This document shows positions 55,135 to 63,958 of a stretch of DNA of 64,000 nt, piece by piece. Source of the DNA: Negativibacillus massiliensis. GTDB taxonomy: Bacteria; Bacillota; Clostridia; Oscillospirales; Ruminococcaceae. Location: positions 1,612,001 to 1,676,000 of the forward strand of contig NZ_FTRU01000008.1 of assembly GCF_900148495.1 (NCBI RefSeq). The letters are read 5' to 3'. The notes beneath the pieces are model-generated. The model saw only the letters and a list, made by a program, of their open reading frames with translations. It had not been told where the DNA came from and made no database searches. Within the stretch, counting starts at the first letter, position 1, and the number at the start of each line of letters is the position of its first letter. The position numbers and the translations under genes are program-made.

Positions 55135-56175
55135 ATGGAAACAATACAGATGCTCAAAACGCTTTGTCAGGCAAACGGCGTCGCTGGATGTGAAGATGGT
55201 GCCCTGACTGCGGCAGAAACAATCTGCAAAGATCTTGGACCATGCAGACGCACCGTACACAACTCGCTGATCTGTGAGGTAATGAAGGGAAAAGAAGGCG
55301 CAGCTCACCTGCTGCTGGATGCTCATATTGATGAAATCGGCCTTACTGTCACTCACATTGAGGATAACGGTTTCCTTCGCGTCGCTCAGTGCGGTGGAGT
55401 TGACCGTCGTCTGGTAATGGCTTCCCCTGTTGTAGTACATACCGCAAAAGGAGATCTCTCCGGTGTAATCGGCAGTGTTCCTCCGCATATCCAGAGTGGA
55501 GAAAAGAAAAATCCAAAGATTGACGAAATCTGGATTGATGTCGGCATGAGCGGAGAAGAAGCAAAGGCACAGATCGAACTTGGCGATAAAATCAGCTTCG
55601 TCGGCCCATTCACCGAAATGGAAAACAATCTGGTATCCAGCAAAGCGCACGATGACCGCTGCTGCTGTGTTGCTATCATCAAGGCAGCAGAACAGATCAA
55701 AGCTTACTGGGAAGAACACCATCTGGAACCGATCAGCCTCACCGTTCTGCTCAGCGCTCAGGAAGAAACCGGCGGACTTGGCGCACAGACCGCTTCCTTT
55801 GAAACAGACCCAACCCAGGCAATCGTAGTGGACGTTACCTTCGGTACCACACCGGAGATCGCTGACAAACACTGCGGCGACCTCAACAAAGGTGCTATGA
55901 TCGGTATGGGCGCTACTTTAAGCCGCCGCATGGCAAGAAAACTCATCGAGGTCGGCAAAGAACAGAACATTCCATATCAGGTTGAAGTCATGGGCGGAGG
56001 TCATACCGGAACCAATGCGGACGGTATTGTCAAGGTTGGTGCCGGCATCGAGACCTGCTGTGTTTCGGTTCCGCTTCGCTATATGCACACCCCAATCGAA
56101 ACCATCTCCACTGTCGATGTGGACAACACCGCTAAACTGATTGCTGCTTATGCAATTTCGGAACTTGCAAGATAG
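55135..56175 (+). CDS. M42-family metallopeptidase (first of two)
   Basis: A 346-residue aminopeptidase/cellulase-M type protein. Zn ligands and catalytic residues show in LLDAHIDEIGLTV (His), SSKAHDDRCCCVA (Asp), SAQEETGGLGA (Glu-Glu), VDVTFGTTPE (Asp) and the late MHTPIETIS (His). Cytoplasmic, forms a tetrahedral dodecamer in relatives. The second M42 gene starts 13 nt after its stop, so both are made together. Confidence 0.92.
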   Translation: METIQMLKTLCQANGVAGCEDGALTAAETICKDLGPCRRTVHNSLICEVMKGKEGAAHLLLDAHIDEIGLTVTHIEDNGFLRVAQCGGVDRRLVMASPVVVHTAKGDLSGVIGSVPPHIQSGEKKNPKIDEIWIDVGMSGEEAKAQIELGDKISFVGPFTEMENNLVSSKAHDDRCCCVAIIKAAEQIKAYWEEHHLEPISLTVLLSAQEETGGLGAQTASFETDPTQAIVVDVTFGTTPEIADKHCGDLNKGAMIGMGATLSRRMARKLIEVGKEQNIPYQVEVMGGGHTGTNADGIVKVGAGIETCCVSVPLRYMHTPIETISTVDVDNTAKLIAAYAISELAR

Positions 56176-56188
56176 GAGGCGTGATGGT

Positions 56189-57214
56189 ATGGAACAGACA
56201 AACAGACTTAATCTTTTAAAAGAACTTTGTGCTATTGATGGTGTATCTGGCTGTGAGGGAAAAGTTGCTCAGTGGATCAAATCTCACCTTCCTGCTGACT
56301 GCACCGCATATACAGACGCAAGAGGAAACCTCATCTGCGAGAAAAAGGGAAAACAGACTCCTAAAAACAAGCTGATGTTTGCTGCACACATGGATGAGGT
56401 TGGCTTTATCGTAACCTATATTGAAGAAAGTGGTCTGATCCGCTTTGACGCGGTTGGTGGAATTGACACCCGCGTGGTTGTGGGCAAGCCGGTAAGACTC
56501 GAAAGCGGAAAAGAGGGTGTAGTCGGTGCAAAACCGATCCATCTGCAAAGTGCAGATGAGCGTGAAGCTACTCTGAAATACTCTGAGCTTTACATTGACA
56601 TCGGCACCAAGAGCCGCGAAGAAGCAGAACAGTTTGTATCTCTGGGTGACTTTGCAACTTTCCGTCCACAGTTTACTCAGATGGGCAGCTGTATCTGTGC
56701 AAAAGCTCTGGACAACCGTATCGGCTGTCTGCTTCTGCTCGAACTGTTAAACGAAGATCTGCCATATGATATCACCGCAGTATTCACCGTTCAGGAAGAG
56801 ATTGGCGGTGCTGCCGGCAATGCTGCCTTTGCAGTAAAACCGGACATTGCTGTTGCAGTTGACACCAACACTGCTGCAGATGTTCCGGGAGTCTCCCCTT
56901 CCAAGAATGTCTGCGCACTGGGCAAAGGTCCGGTCCTCACCTTCCAGGACAAGGGTGGATTCTCTGATCGTGAACTGTTCTGCGTTGCAAAGGAAATCTG
57001 CAAAGAGCAGGATATTCCATATCAGATCAAAAATCAGGTCATCGGTGCAACCGATGCTGCAGGCATGGGTAAGGCTGCTTCCGGATGCCGTACCTTGGCT
57101 GTTGCGGTACCGACCCGCTACATCCACTCCCCATCCTCTGTATTTAATCCAAAGGATCTGGAGCCTTCGGCAAAACTGCTTTCTGCTATGGTGGAGCGCT
57201 TCGCACAAATATAG
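56189..57214 (+). CDS. M42-family metallopeptidase (second of two)
   Basis: A 341-residue paralogue of the preceding peptidase with the same ligand pattern: MFAAHMDEVGFIVTY, CAKALDNRIGCL, FTVQEEIGGAAG, VAVDTNTAAD and YIHSPSSV. ATG at 56189 follows AGGAGG (56174-56179) by 9 nt; the frame extends upstream into the first gene. Different cleavage preference of the two proteins is likely (inference). Confidence 0.93.
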   Translation: MEQTNRLNLLKELCAIDGVSGCEGKVAQWIKSHLPADCTAYTDARGNLICEKKGKQTPKNKLMFAAHMDEVGFIVTYIEESGLIRFDAVGGIDTRVVVGKPVRLESGKEGVVGAKPIHLQSADEREATLKYSELYIDIGTKSREEAEQFVSLGDFATFRPQFTQMGSCICAKALDNRIGCLLLLELLNEDLPYDITAVFTVQEEIGGAAGNAAFAVKPDIAVAVDTNTAADVPGVSPSKNVCALGKGPVLTFQDKGGFSDRELFCVAKEICKEQDIPYQIKNQVIGATDAAGMGKAASGCRTLAVAVPTRYIHSPSSVFNPKDLEPSAKLLSAMVERFAQI

Positions 57215-57244
57215 GTAGGCTGCCATAAAAATAGAAGTTTTCGT

Positions 57245-57562
57245 CCACCTTTTCCAAAAGGTGGCGGTTTCCAAAGGCAGAGCCTTTGGGCGCACTCCGC
57301 AGAGTGTGAAAACCTTTTATCGTCAGGCGCATTTGAGGAGGTTTGGAACCCTTTTGCAAGAGAAAAGGGTTCCAAGAACCGATTAATAGTAGTAGCCAAT
57401 CTCAAAAATTATCCGGTGGATGATTTTGACGACTGGAACTAGCTCTGGTTTACATCTGCACAGATGCGTGCAGATGTAAACTGACGTGCGACAGCCTCGA
57501 ACAGGGACTATGCCCCGATCAATTTTTATTTTCTATACTGAGTGTCACAGGGGCTTTGCCCC
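57245..57562. repeat. Cluster of perfect hairpins in a 450-bp gap
   Basis: The gap 57215-57672 has no convincing gene but five perfect hairpins: CCACCTTTT/AAAAGGTGG (57245-57264), CCAAAGGC/GCCTTTGG (57271-57289), GGAACCCTTTT/AAAAGGGTTCC (57345-57373), GTTTACATCTGCAC/GTGCAGATGTAAAC (57448-57481) and GGGGC/GCCCC (57550-57562). They resemble repetitive extragenic palindromes of this group. The first may also end the peptidase transcript. Confidence 0.75.
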
Positions 57563-57656
57563 CCGTACCTCCACGAACTTTTTGTAGAAAAGTAAGTTGA
57601 AAACAAGTTTTCAACTACCAAAAACTTCTGTTCGGCTTTGCTGCTTCAACTTCAAG

Positions 57657-57664
57657 AAAGGAGG
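57657..57664 (+). promoter_or_regulatory. Strong ribosome binding site before an ATC codon
   Basis: AAAGGAGG with 8 nt to ATC at 57673. There is no ATG, GTG or TTG at the expected place; the next in-frame ATG is at 57751. Confidence 0.7.
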
Positions 57665-57672
57665 AACTTCCC

Positions 57673-58485
57673 ATCATTCGTCCTGTACAAGAAAATGATT
57701 CTGCCTCCGTTCTATCTCTCTGCCAAACAGATGCCTGGGATGGAACTGCTGTGTGGTCCGATTTCACGGCAAAACAAAAAGGTGCTGACACCTGGGGATA
57801 CTGTGATATCTGGCTGGGATTTGAAGACAGCAATCTGGAAATTCCCTGCTATCTTCTCTGCCGCCATGCTGCTCTTTATAGACTTATTGGAAAACCAGCT
57901 TCGTCAAAGTCCTGGCAGGAGCTGCATAACTTTCTTACAACTCTCCCGCAGGGTTGTCTAACCGCAGAATATTCTGTTTTAGAGGAGTATTCCCGCATTT
58001 TTTCCATGCAGCAGCCGCTTTCCAAATATGTCCGCATGGTTTGTGAAAATCCTGTTTTGGTATCAGGTATGGATGAGGTAGGAATCTGCACTGATTTTGG
58101 GGAATCCTACGATGTGCGTGCTGCACAAAGTCCGGGATTTGCCTCTCACGTCAGCAGAGAAGAAAACATTCGTGTCATGAACTTTTCTGTTTTGGGCAAC
58201 AATCAGGTATTTGAACTTCGAAAGAATGAAAAGCCTGTCACTCAGGGAATCATGATTCTTTTTGAGGAATTCCCCTGCGCTTTGATTACCGACATCTATA
58301 CTATGCCTTATGAACGGGGGCATGGTTATGCAGCACAGGTCGTTTCCCGACTGTGCAAAGAAGCGCTTGCTACCCAAAAGACACCGATTCTGGACTGTGA
58401 TTCTGAACAGCTGGAACGGTATTACAGCCGCTTTGGATTTTACACCTGCGGTTATTGGTCGGAACTTCCTATTCCGGCAAACTAA
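57673..58485 (+). CDS. GNAT-family N-acetyltransferase, apparent ATC start
   Basis: A protein of up to 270 residues. The acyl-CoA site lies near the C-terminus: IYTMPYERGHGYAAQVVSRLCKEA (Q/R-x-x-G-x-G/A). It is a paralogue of the next gene across its full length, including the first residues: here IRPVQENDSASVLSLCQTDAWDGT against IRLATIEDQSALVRLCKKDAWDGT. By that match the first codon is ATC at 57673, behind a perfect ribosome site. Alternatively translation starts at ATG 57751 and loses 26 residues. Confidence 0.8.
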   Translation: MIRPVQENDSASVLSLCQTDAWDGTAVWSDFTAKQKGADTWGYCDIWLGFEDSNLEIPCYLLCRHAALYRLIGKPASSKSWQELHNFLTTLPQGCLTAEYSVLEEYSRIFSMQQPLSKYVRMVCENPVLVSGMDEVGICTDFGESYDVRAAQSPGFASHVSREENIRVMNFSVLGNNQVFELRKNEKPVTQGIMILFEEFPCALITDIYTMPYERGHGYAAQVVSRLCKEALATQKTPILDCDSEQLERYYSRFGFYTCGYWSELPIPAN

Positions 58486-58514
58486 ATTACTCTACTATAA
58501 AGGGAGGGAAAACT

Positions 58515-59375
58515 ATGATCCGTCTTGCCACCATCGAAGATCAATCTGCTCTCGTCCGGCTCTGTAAAAAAGATGCGTGGGACGGGACAACCATCCTCTC
58601 GGCATTCCAGTCCAAATGTGCTGATGTTTACAATGCTGATTGGCAGTACTGTGATATCTGGATGGGGACTTCCGATGCCCAGAACAAAAATGCACAGTAC
58701 GTCCTGTGCCGTCTGGGACAAACCTTCCACATTGTCGGAAAACCACATTCCAAACAACGCTGGGAGGAACTGTACTCCTTTCTGTCCATTCAGGCTCCAA
58801 AATCCAAACTGATCGCCGACAGTCAGATGATTGCACAATATCAGGAGCGTTTCCCCTCCCCTGCCTGTAAACTGCCCCATCCAAATCAGAGTATCCCTTT
58901 TCCAAGGATGATCAGCACCCGCCTGCCCGAAGCGATGGAGGAAGACAGTGTTCAGGAAAGCACCAGCCTGTTTTCCATCTACGATATCCTTGCCAGTGCA
59001 AAACCAGAAATGCTCAAGCGGGTGAGCCGTGATGAATACACTGCAAGGATGCTGTTTTCCAAGCGGGGCGGCGCAAAATTTTTCGAGATTCCGGGAGAGG
59101 ACGGAGCTCCGGTATGTGTTGGAGCTATTCTGCTGCCCGATGAAGGAGATTACGGACTGATCTTTAACATCTGTACCCTGACTGAACACCGAGGCAAAGG
59201 TTATGCCCGAAAGATGGTAACACGTCTTTGTATGGAAGCCTACCTTCAGGGCAAGACCCCTGTACTTGACTGTGCTGAGACGCAGCTGGAACAATATTAC
59301 AGCCATCTTGGCTTTCAGAAAGTCTCATATTGGGACACCGCGTATCCTGCCGGATACGCCGACATTGTATCATGA
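58515..59375 (+). CDS. GNAT-family N-acetyltransferase (paralogue of upstream gene)
   Basis: A 286-residue protein with an N-terminal domain of about 150 residues shared with its neighbour and a C-terminal GNAT domain (ICTLTEHRGKGYARKMVTRL). ATG at 58515 follows GGGAGGG by 6 nt. Substrate unknown. The two genes form a tandem duplication, 29 nt apart. Confidence 0.88.
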   Translation: MIRLATIEDQSALVRLCKKDAWDGTTILSAFQSKCADVYNADWQYCDIWMGTSDAQNKNAQYVLCRLGQTFHIVGKPHSKQRWEELYSFLSIQAPKSKLIADSQMIAQYQERFPSPACKLPHPNQSIPFPRMISTRLPEAMEEDSVQESTSLFSIYDILASAKPEMLKRVSRDEYTARMLFSKRGGAKFFEIPGEDGAPVCVGAILLPDEGDYGLIFNICTLTEHRGKGYARKMVTRLCMEAYLQGKTPVLDCAETQLEQYYSHLGFQKVSYWDTAYPAGYADIVS

Positions 59376-59402
59376 ATAAAATTATAAGGAGATTATCGAC
59401 CC

Positions 59403-60665
59403 ATGAGTTTTTTTAACATCGATCCAAAGCTTAAAGCTCTGTGTGACAAAGCAGAGCAGAAGGCTCTTCCAAGCTTTCAGGAGATTGACCGCATTGCACA
59501 GTACAACAGTGAAAAGGTTCTGTCCGCTTTCATCAAGCACGGTGTAAGTGAATCTCACTTCACTCCATCCACCGGCTATGGTTACGGCGATCGCGGCAGA
59601 GAAGTTCTGGATGAAGTCCTTGCTGAAATCTTTTGCTGCGAGGACGCTCTCATCCGCTACAACTTCATGTCCGGCACCCACGCACTGACCGTCGCTCTGT
59701 TTGGTGTACTGCGTCCGGGTGATCGCATGGTCTGCCTGACCGGAACCCCATACGACACCCTGCATGGTGTTATCGGCCTGAAAGAAGGAACCTCCGGCTC
59801 TCTGAAAGATTTCGGTATCAGCTACGAACAGATTGACTTGCTTCCAGACGGAGGCGTAAACTACGACGCCATTCCGGAAGCGGTAAAGGGAGCAAAAGTT
59901 GCCTATATCCAGCGTTCCCGCGGCTACTCGCTGCGCCCTTCCCTGTTTGTGGAGGACATCGAAAAGATGGTGAAGCTGGTTCGTCAGACCAATCCGGATG
60001 CCATCATTATGGTGGACAACTGCTACGGTGAGTTTGTACAGGAAAAGGAACCAACTCAGGTTGGCGCTGACCTCATCGTTGGTTCCCTCATCAAGAATCC
60101 GGGCGGCGGCATCGCTCCAACCGGCGGTTATATTGCTGGCAAGGCAAAATACGTCGATATGTGTGCTCAGAGACTGAGCGCTCCAGGTGTCGGCAAAGAG
60201 GTCGGCTGTACTCTGGGCAACACCAGAGCTCTGTTCATGGGTCTGTTCTTCTCCCCAAGTGTCGTTGCTTCTGCAGTTAAAACAGCGGTCTTCGCCGCTT
60301 CTCTGTGCGAACTTCTCGGCTATGAGGTAACCCCGAAGAGCGATGAAAAGCGTGCAGACATCATTCAGGCAATCTGCTTGAGAGAACCAAAAGCTTTGAT
60401 TGCTTTCTGTGAAGGTGTACAGAAAGGTGCTCCGGTTGACTCTTATGTTACACCGGAACCATGGGATATGCCGGGCTATGACAGCAAGGTTATTATGGCT
60501 GCAGGTTCATTTACAAACGGTGCTTCCATCGAGCTTTCTGCAGACGCTCCACTGCGTGAGCCATTCGCAGTCTGGATGCAGGGTGGACTTACCTGGCAGA
60601 CCGGTAAGGTCGGCATCATGCTGGCAGCTCAGTCGATGCTGGAAAAGGGCGTTATCTCCCTGTAA
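59403..60665 (+). CDS. Methionine-gamma-lyase-family protein (aluminium-resistance type, PLP)
   Basis: A 420-residue PLP fold-type I protein of the family annotated as aluminium resistance protein or methionine gamma-lyase-like. FTPSTGYGYGDRGREVLDEV and SGTHALTVALFGVLRPGD lead, and GSLIKNPGGGIAPTGGYIAG holds the likely Schiff-base Lys. AAGGAG stands before the ATG. Substrate unknown; the name rests on homology only. A hairpin with T-run follows at 60706. Confidence 0.92.
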   Translation: MSFFNIDPKLKALCDKAEQKALPSFQEIDRIAQYNSEKVLSAFIKHGVSESHFTPSTGYGYGDRGREVLDEVLAEIFCCEDALIRYNFMSGTHALTVALFGVLRPGDRMVCLTGTPYDTLHGVIGLKEGTSGSLKDFGISYEQIDLLPDGGVNYDAIPEAVKGAKVAYIQRSRGYSLRPSLFVEDIEKMVKLVRQTNPDAIIMVDNCYGEFVQEKEPTQVGADLIVGSLIKNPGGGIAPTGGYIAGKAKYVDMCAQRLSAPGVGKEVGCTLGNTRALFMGLFFSPSVVASAVKTAVFAASLCELLGYEVTPKSDEKRADIIQAICLREPKALIAFCEGVQKGAPVDSYVTPEPWDMPGYDSKVIMAAGSFTNGASIELSADAPLREPFAVWMQGGLTWQTGKVGIMLAAQSMLEKGVISL

Positions 60666-60705
60666 ATAAAATCGAATCAATCCGTAAAACGGGATGGAAA
60701 AAGAG

Positions 60706-60748
60706 TGCTCCGGTATGGTACAATCAAGGTATCTGCCGGAGCATTTTT
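60706..60748 (+). terminator. Intrinsic terminator overlapping a possible promoter
   Basis: TGCTCCGG (60706-60713) pairs with CCGGAGCA (60736-60743), then TTTTT. The loop holds TACAAT (60719-60724), a possible -10 of the TetR gene with a weak -35 TGGAAA (60695-60700). Confidence 0.65.
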
Positions 60749-60811
60749 ACACATCGCACAAGCGCTAATTTCAAACTATTCTGCACATCTCAAAAAGAAG
60801 GTGAAGATGAC

Positions 60812-61423
60812 ATGAAAAACGATTTCTTTGACCGTCCTGCCGATTACCTGCAAAACGACTCCAAAAAGCAACACTCTGACAGTATGAAATATAAACTTGC
60901 ACAGGCAATGAAAATCTGCATGCAGAAAACTTCTCTGGAAAAAATTACTGTCAGTCAGGTCGTTCAACAATGTGGTACAACACGTCAAACTTTCTACCGA
61001 AATTTTAAGGACAAATATGATCTCGTCAACTGGTATTTTGACCGGATTCTTCTGGAATCCTTTGAACACATGGGCGAAGGTAATACTATTCCCGAAGGAT
61101 TGATTAACAAGTTCCGTTATATTGAGCAGGAAAAAATATTTTTTAAGGCTGCGTTTAAAAACAACGATCAGAACAACCTGCGTGACCACGATTTTGAACT
61201 GATTCTCGCTTTTTACACCGAACGAATTGAAAGCCGCACTCATGCAGCAGTTCCCAAACATCTCCGCCTTCTTTTGGAAATGTACTGTCATGCCTCCATT
61301 TATATGACCGTTCAGTGGGTGCTCGGACAGATTCCATCTACACCCGAAGAAATGGCAGGATTGCTGGTTGATGCCATGCCTCCCCAACTGGAACAAACCT
61401 TTCGTGAGCTGAATTTGCTTTAA
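60812..61423 (+). CDS. TetR-family transcriptional regulator (DhaS-like)
   Basis: A 203-residue regulator. The N-terminal helix-turn-helix is KITVSQVVQQCGTTRQTFYRNFKDKYDLVNW; the C-terminal ligand domain (about 85-200) resembles that of DhaS-type regulators, including the LRLLLEMYCHASIYMTVQWV helix. It is followed 125 nt later by fucO, whose promoter region has the inverted repeat TTGTAAC/GTTACAA, a possible target. Confidence 0.85.
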   Translation: MKNDFFDRPADYLQNDSKKQHSDSMKYKLAQAMKICMQKTSLEKITVSQVVQQCGTTRQTFYRNFKDKYDLVNWYFDRILLESFEHMGEGNTIPEGLINKFRYIEQEKIFFKAAFKNNDQNNLRDHDFELILAFYTERIESRTHAAVPKHLRLLLEMYCHASIYMTVQWVLGQIPSTPEEMAGLLVDAMPPQLEQTFRELNLL

Positions 61424-61452
61424 ATCTTTCAAAATGTGACAATCTCTATCAT

Positions 61453-61487
61453 TTGTAACTTTCTATTTTCCCGTTAAATTGTTACAA
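61453..61487. promoter_or_regulatory. Inverted repeat over the fucO promoter
   Basis: TTGTAAC (61453-61459) and GTTACAA (61481-61487), 21 nt apart; the right arm overlaps a -10-like TACAAT (61483-61488). Candidate operator, possibly for the neighbouring TetR protein. Confidence 0.4.
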
Positions 61488-61548
61488 TAATATCAAAGAA
61501 TAGTTGAAAACATTTCAACATAATCAGTTAAAAAGGAGATTGATCATC

Positions 61549-62694
61549 ATGGCAAACAGAATCATGCTCAACGAAACTTCCTATCATGGAGCAGGCGCAG
61601 TGAAAGAAATTGCAACCGAAGCAAAAGCAAGAGCATTTCAGAAAGCTTTCATCTGCTCCGACCCTGACCTGATTAAATTTGGCGTTACCAAAAAAGTAAC
61701 TGATGTCCTGGACAGCGAGAACCTTGCATACGAGATCTATTCCGACATCAAAGCAAATCCAACTATTGAAAATGTACAGAACGGTGTTGCTGCATTCAAA
61801 GCTTCCGGCGCTGATTATATCGTAGCTGTTGGCGGCGGTTCTTCGATGGACACAGCAAAAGCAATCGGCATCATCGTTGCAAATCCTGAATTTGAGGATG
61901 TCAGAAGCCTGGAAGGTGTTGCTCCGACCAAAAAACCATGTGTTCCAATTATCGCTGTTCCTACCACAGCAGGTACCGCAGCTGAAGTAACCATCAACTA
62001 CGTTATCACCGATGTGGAAAGAAAGAGAAAATTTGTCTGTGTTGACCCACATGATATGCCTGTTGTTGCTATTGTTGACCCTGACATGATGTCCTCCATG
62101 CCAAAAGGTTTGACTGCTGCTACCGGTATGGACGCTCTGACTCATGCTATTGAGGGATACACCACAAAAGCTGCTTGGGAAATGACCGATATGTTCCATC
62201 TCAAAGCAATCGAGATTATCTCCAAATCTCTGCGCGGTGCTGTTGCCAACGAAAAAGAAGGACGCGATGGCATGGCTCTGGGACAGTACATTGCTGGTAT
62301 GGGCTTCTCCAATGTAGGTCTCGGTATCGCTCATTCCATGGCACACACACTCGGTGCTGTATATGATACCCCTCACGGTGTTGCATGCGCTATGATGCTC
62401 CCAATCGTTATGGAATACAATGCTGAATGTACTGGCGAAAAATACCGCGAGATTGCCCGTGCAATGGGTGTAAAAGGCGTTGACTCCATGTCTGTGGAAG
62501 AATACAGAAAAGCAGCTATCGATGCTGTTCAGCAGCTCTCCATCGATGTTGGTATCCCAACTAAGCTGGAAGCAATCAAAGAAGAAGATCTTCAGTTCCT
62601 GGCTGAGTCCGCTCATGCTGATGCATGTGCTCCTGGAAATCCAAAGGATGCAAGTGTGGAAGATCTGAAAGAACTGTTTAAGAAAATCATGTAA
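61549..62694 (+). CDS. fucO: Lactaldehyde reductase / iron-containing alcohol dehydrogenase
   Basis: A 381-residue group III alcohol dehydrogenase very close to FucO from its first residues (MANRIMLNETSYHGAG) to its last. NAD motif VAVGGGSSMDTAKAIGI, TTAGTAAEVTINYVITD and the iron site TGMDALTHAIEGY with IAHSMAHTLGAVYDTPHG are present. FucO reduces L-lactaldehyde to 1,2-propanediol. ATG at 61549 follows AAAAGGAG. No fucose or rhamnose catabolic genes are adjacent, so other aldehydes are possible. A terminator follows. Confidence 0.92.
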   Translation: MANRIMLNETSYHGAGAVKEIATEAKARAFQKAFICSDPDLIKFGVTKKVTDVLDSENLAYEIYSDIKANPTIENVQNGVAAFKASGADYIVAVGGGSSMDTAKAIGIIVANPEFEDVRSLEGVAPTKKPCVPIIAVPTTAGTAAEVTINYVITDVERKRKFVCVDPHDMPVVAIVDPDMMSSMPKGLTAATGMDALTHAIEGYTTKAAWEMTDMFHLKAIEIISKSLRGAVANEKEGRDGMALGQYIAGMGFSNVGLGIAHSMAHTLGAVYDTPHGVACAMMLPIVMEYNAECTGEKYREIARAMGVKGVDSMSVEEYRKAAIDAVQQLSIDVGIPTKLEAIKEEDLQFLAESAHADACAPGNPKDASVEDLKELFKKIM

Positions 62695-62704
62695 TTCTCC
62701 TGTT

Positions 62705-62738
62705 AAAAAGACCTGCTCAAATTGAGCAGGTCTTTTTT
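62705..62738 (+). terminator. Intrinsic terminator of fucO
   Basis: AAAAAGACCTGCTCAA with TTGAGCAGGTCTTTTTT. Confidence 0.92.
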
Positions 62739-62829
62739 CTGTTTCATAAGTTCCTTTTGCTTTTCTTTTCCCGGCCAGCATGATACAATAAAACATGAAA
62801 ATTACGGTATCGAATGAAAGGGAAAAATT

Positions 62830-63282
62830 ATGATAAAAGTGCTTTTTATCTGTCATGGAAATATCTGCCGCAGTCCAATGGGCGAGTTTATCTTAAAAAA
62901 GATGGTGAAAGAAAAAGGGCTTGCCGATGAATTTGAAATTGCTTCTGCTGCCACCAGCACCGAGGAAATCGGCAATCCGGTCTACCCTCCTGCCAAGCGT
63001 AAACTAAAGGAACATGGTATTGACTGTTCCGGAAAGTATGCGGTTCAGCTCAAACGAAGTGACTACGACCGCTACGACTATTTTCTGTGCATGGACAACC
63101 GAAACATCCAGAATACCCTGCGCATCTTCGGCAGTGATCCGGAAGGCAAGGTTTCTTTGCTACTCTCTTATTGCGGTGAACGGCGTGAGGTTGCTGACCC
63201 ATGGTATACCGATGATTTTGACACCGCTTACGACGATATTTGGCGCGGTTGCAGTGCATTTTTAGAAAAGCTCGAGGTATGA
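62830..63282 (+). CDS. Low-molecular-weight protein-tyrosine phosphatase
   Basis: A 150-residue phosphatase. The P-loop CHGNICRS (Cys9 to Ser16; C-x5-R-S) follows VLFI, and the general acid Asp is in EVADPWYTDDFDTAYDD. Length is normal. It may dephosphorylate protein tyrosine or arginine; no partner kinase gene lies near it. An acetyltransferase gene follows 42 nt later. Confidence 0.93.
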   Translation: MIKVLFICHGNICRSPMGEFILKKMVKEKGLADEFEIASAATSTEEIGNPVYPPAKRKLKEHGIDCSGKYAVQLKRSDYDRYDYFLCMDNRNIQNTLRIFGSDPEGKVSLLLSYCGERREVADPWYTDDFDTAYDDIWRGCSAFLEKLEV

Positions 63283-63324
63283 TATTCATAATGGGATAAT
63301 CCCCCAAAGGAGGTATTCTCTTTT

Positions 63325-63924
63325 ATGACAGAATGGGAAAAAGCGCAGGCGGGGTATCTGTATGATGCTAACTTTGATCCTGAAATTGTTCAGAAAAGGA
63401 CCAGATGCGCTGATCTGTGCTACGAGTTTAATCACTGTAAACCTTCTGATACGCAAGTGCAACAGCGTTTGCTGCATCAGATTTTCGGTGAAATAAAAGG
63501 CGATATTATAGTAACTGCCCCATTTTACTGCGACTATGGCTTTAACATTTCTGTTGGGAGCAATTTTTACACCAACCATAACTGTACCATTTTAGACGCT
63601 GCAAAAGTGGAAATCGGTGACTCTGTTTTTCTTGCTCCAAACTGCGTGATCTCCACCGCAGGGCATGCTACCGATCCTTTACAGCGCAGTCAGGGCCTGG
63701 AATTTGCAAAACCGATTCGAATTGGAAACCATGTCTGGATTGGAGCCAATGTCTCTGTCCTCCCGGGTGTTACCATTGGTGACAACACCATTATCGGTGC
63801 CGGCAGTGTGGTTAACCGGGACATTCCTTCCGGAGTTGTTGCTGCCGGAAATCCCTGCCGCGTGATACGAAATATCACAGAAGAGGATAAACACAAATAC
63901 CCTGTCTTCTCCTCTCAGGACTAG
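63325..63924 (+). CDS. Sugar O-acetyltransferase (maltose/galactoside acetyltransferase type)
   Basis: A 199-residue left-handed beta-helix acetyltransferase. The N-terminal helical part (KAQAGYLYDANFDPEIVQKRTRC) and FHxxYG-type FYCDYGFNISVG, TNHNCTILD, then repeated hexapeptides (GNHVWIGANVSVLPGVTIG) ending GSVVNRDIPSGVVAAGNPCRV are typical. The catalytic His is in STAGHATDP. AAAGGAGG precedes its ATG. Acceptor sugar unknown. Confidence 0.92.
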   Translation: MTEWEKAQAGYLYDANFDPEIVQKRTRCADLCYEFNHCKPSDTQVQQRLLHQIFGEIKGDIIVTAPFYCDYGFNISVGSNFYTNHNCTILDAAKVEIGDSVFLAPNCVISTAGHATDPLQRSQGLEFAKPIRIGNHVWIGANVSVLPGVTIGDNTIIGAGSVVNRDIPSGVVAAGNPCRVIRNITEEDKHKYPVFSSQD

Positions 63925-63958
63925 GTTTCCATATCAAACACAGAAAGGAAGATCTTTC

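Noticed and set aside
61436..61490. Rex operator upstream of fucO
   Set aside because: Only half-matches to TTGTTAA-type Rex sites; the arms TTGTAAC/GTTACAA are too far apart.
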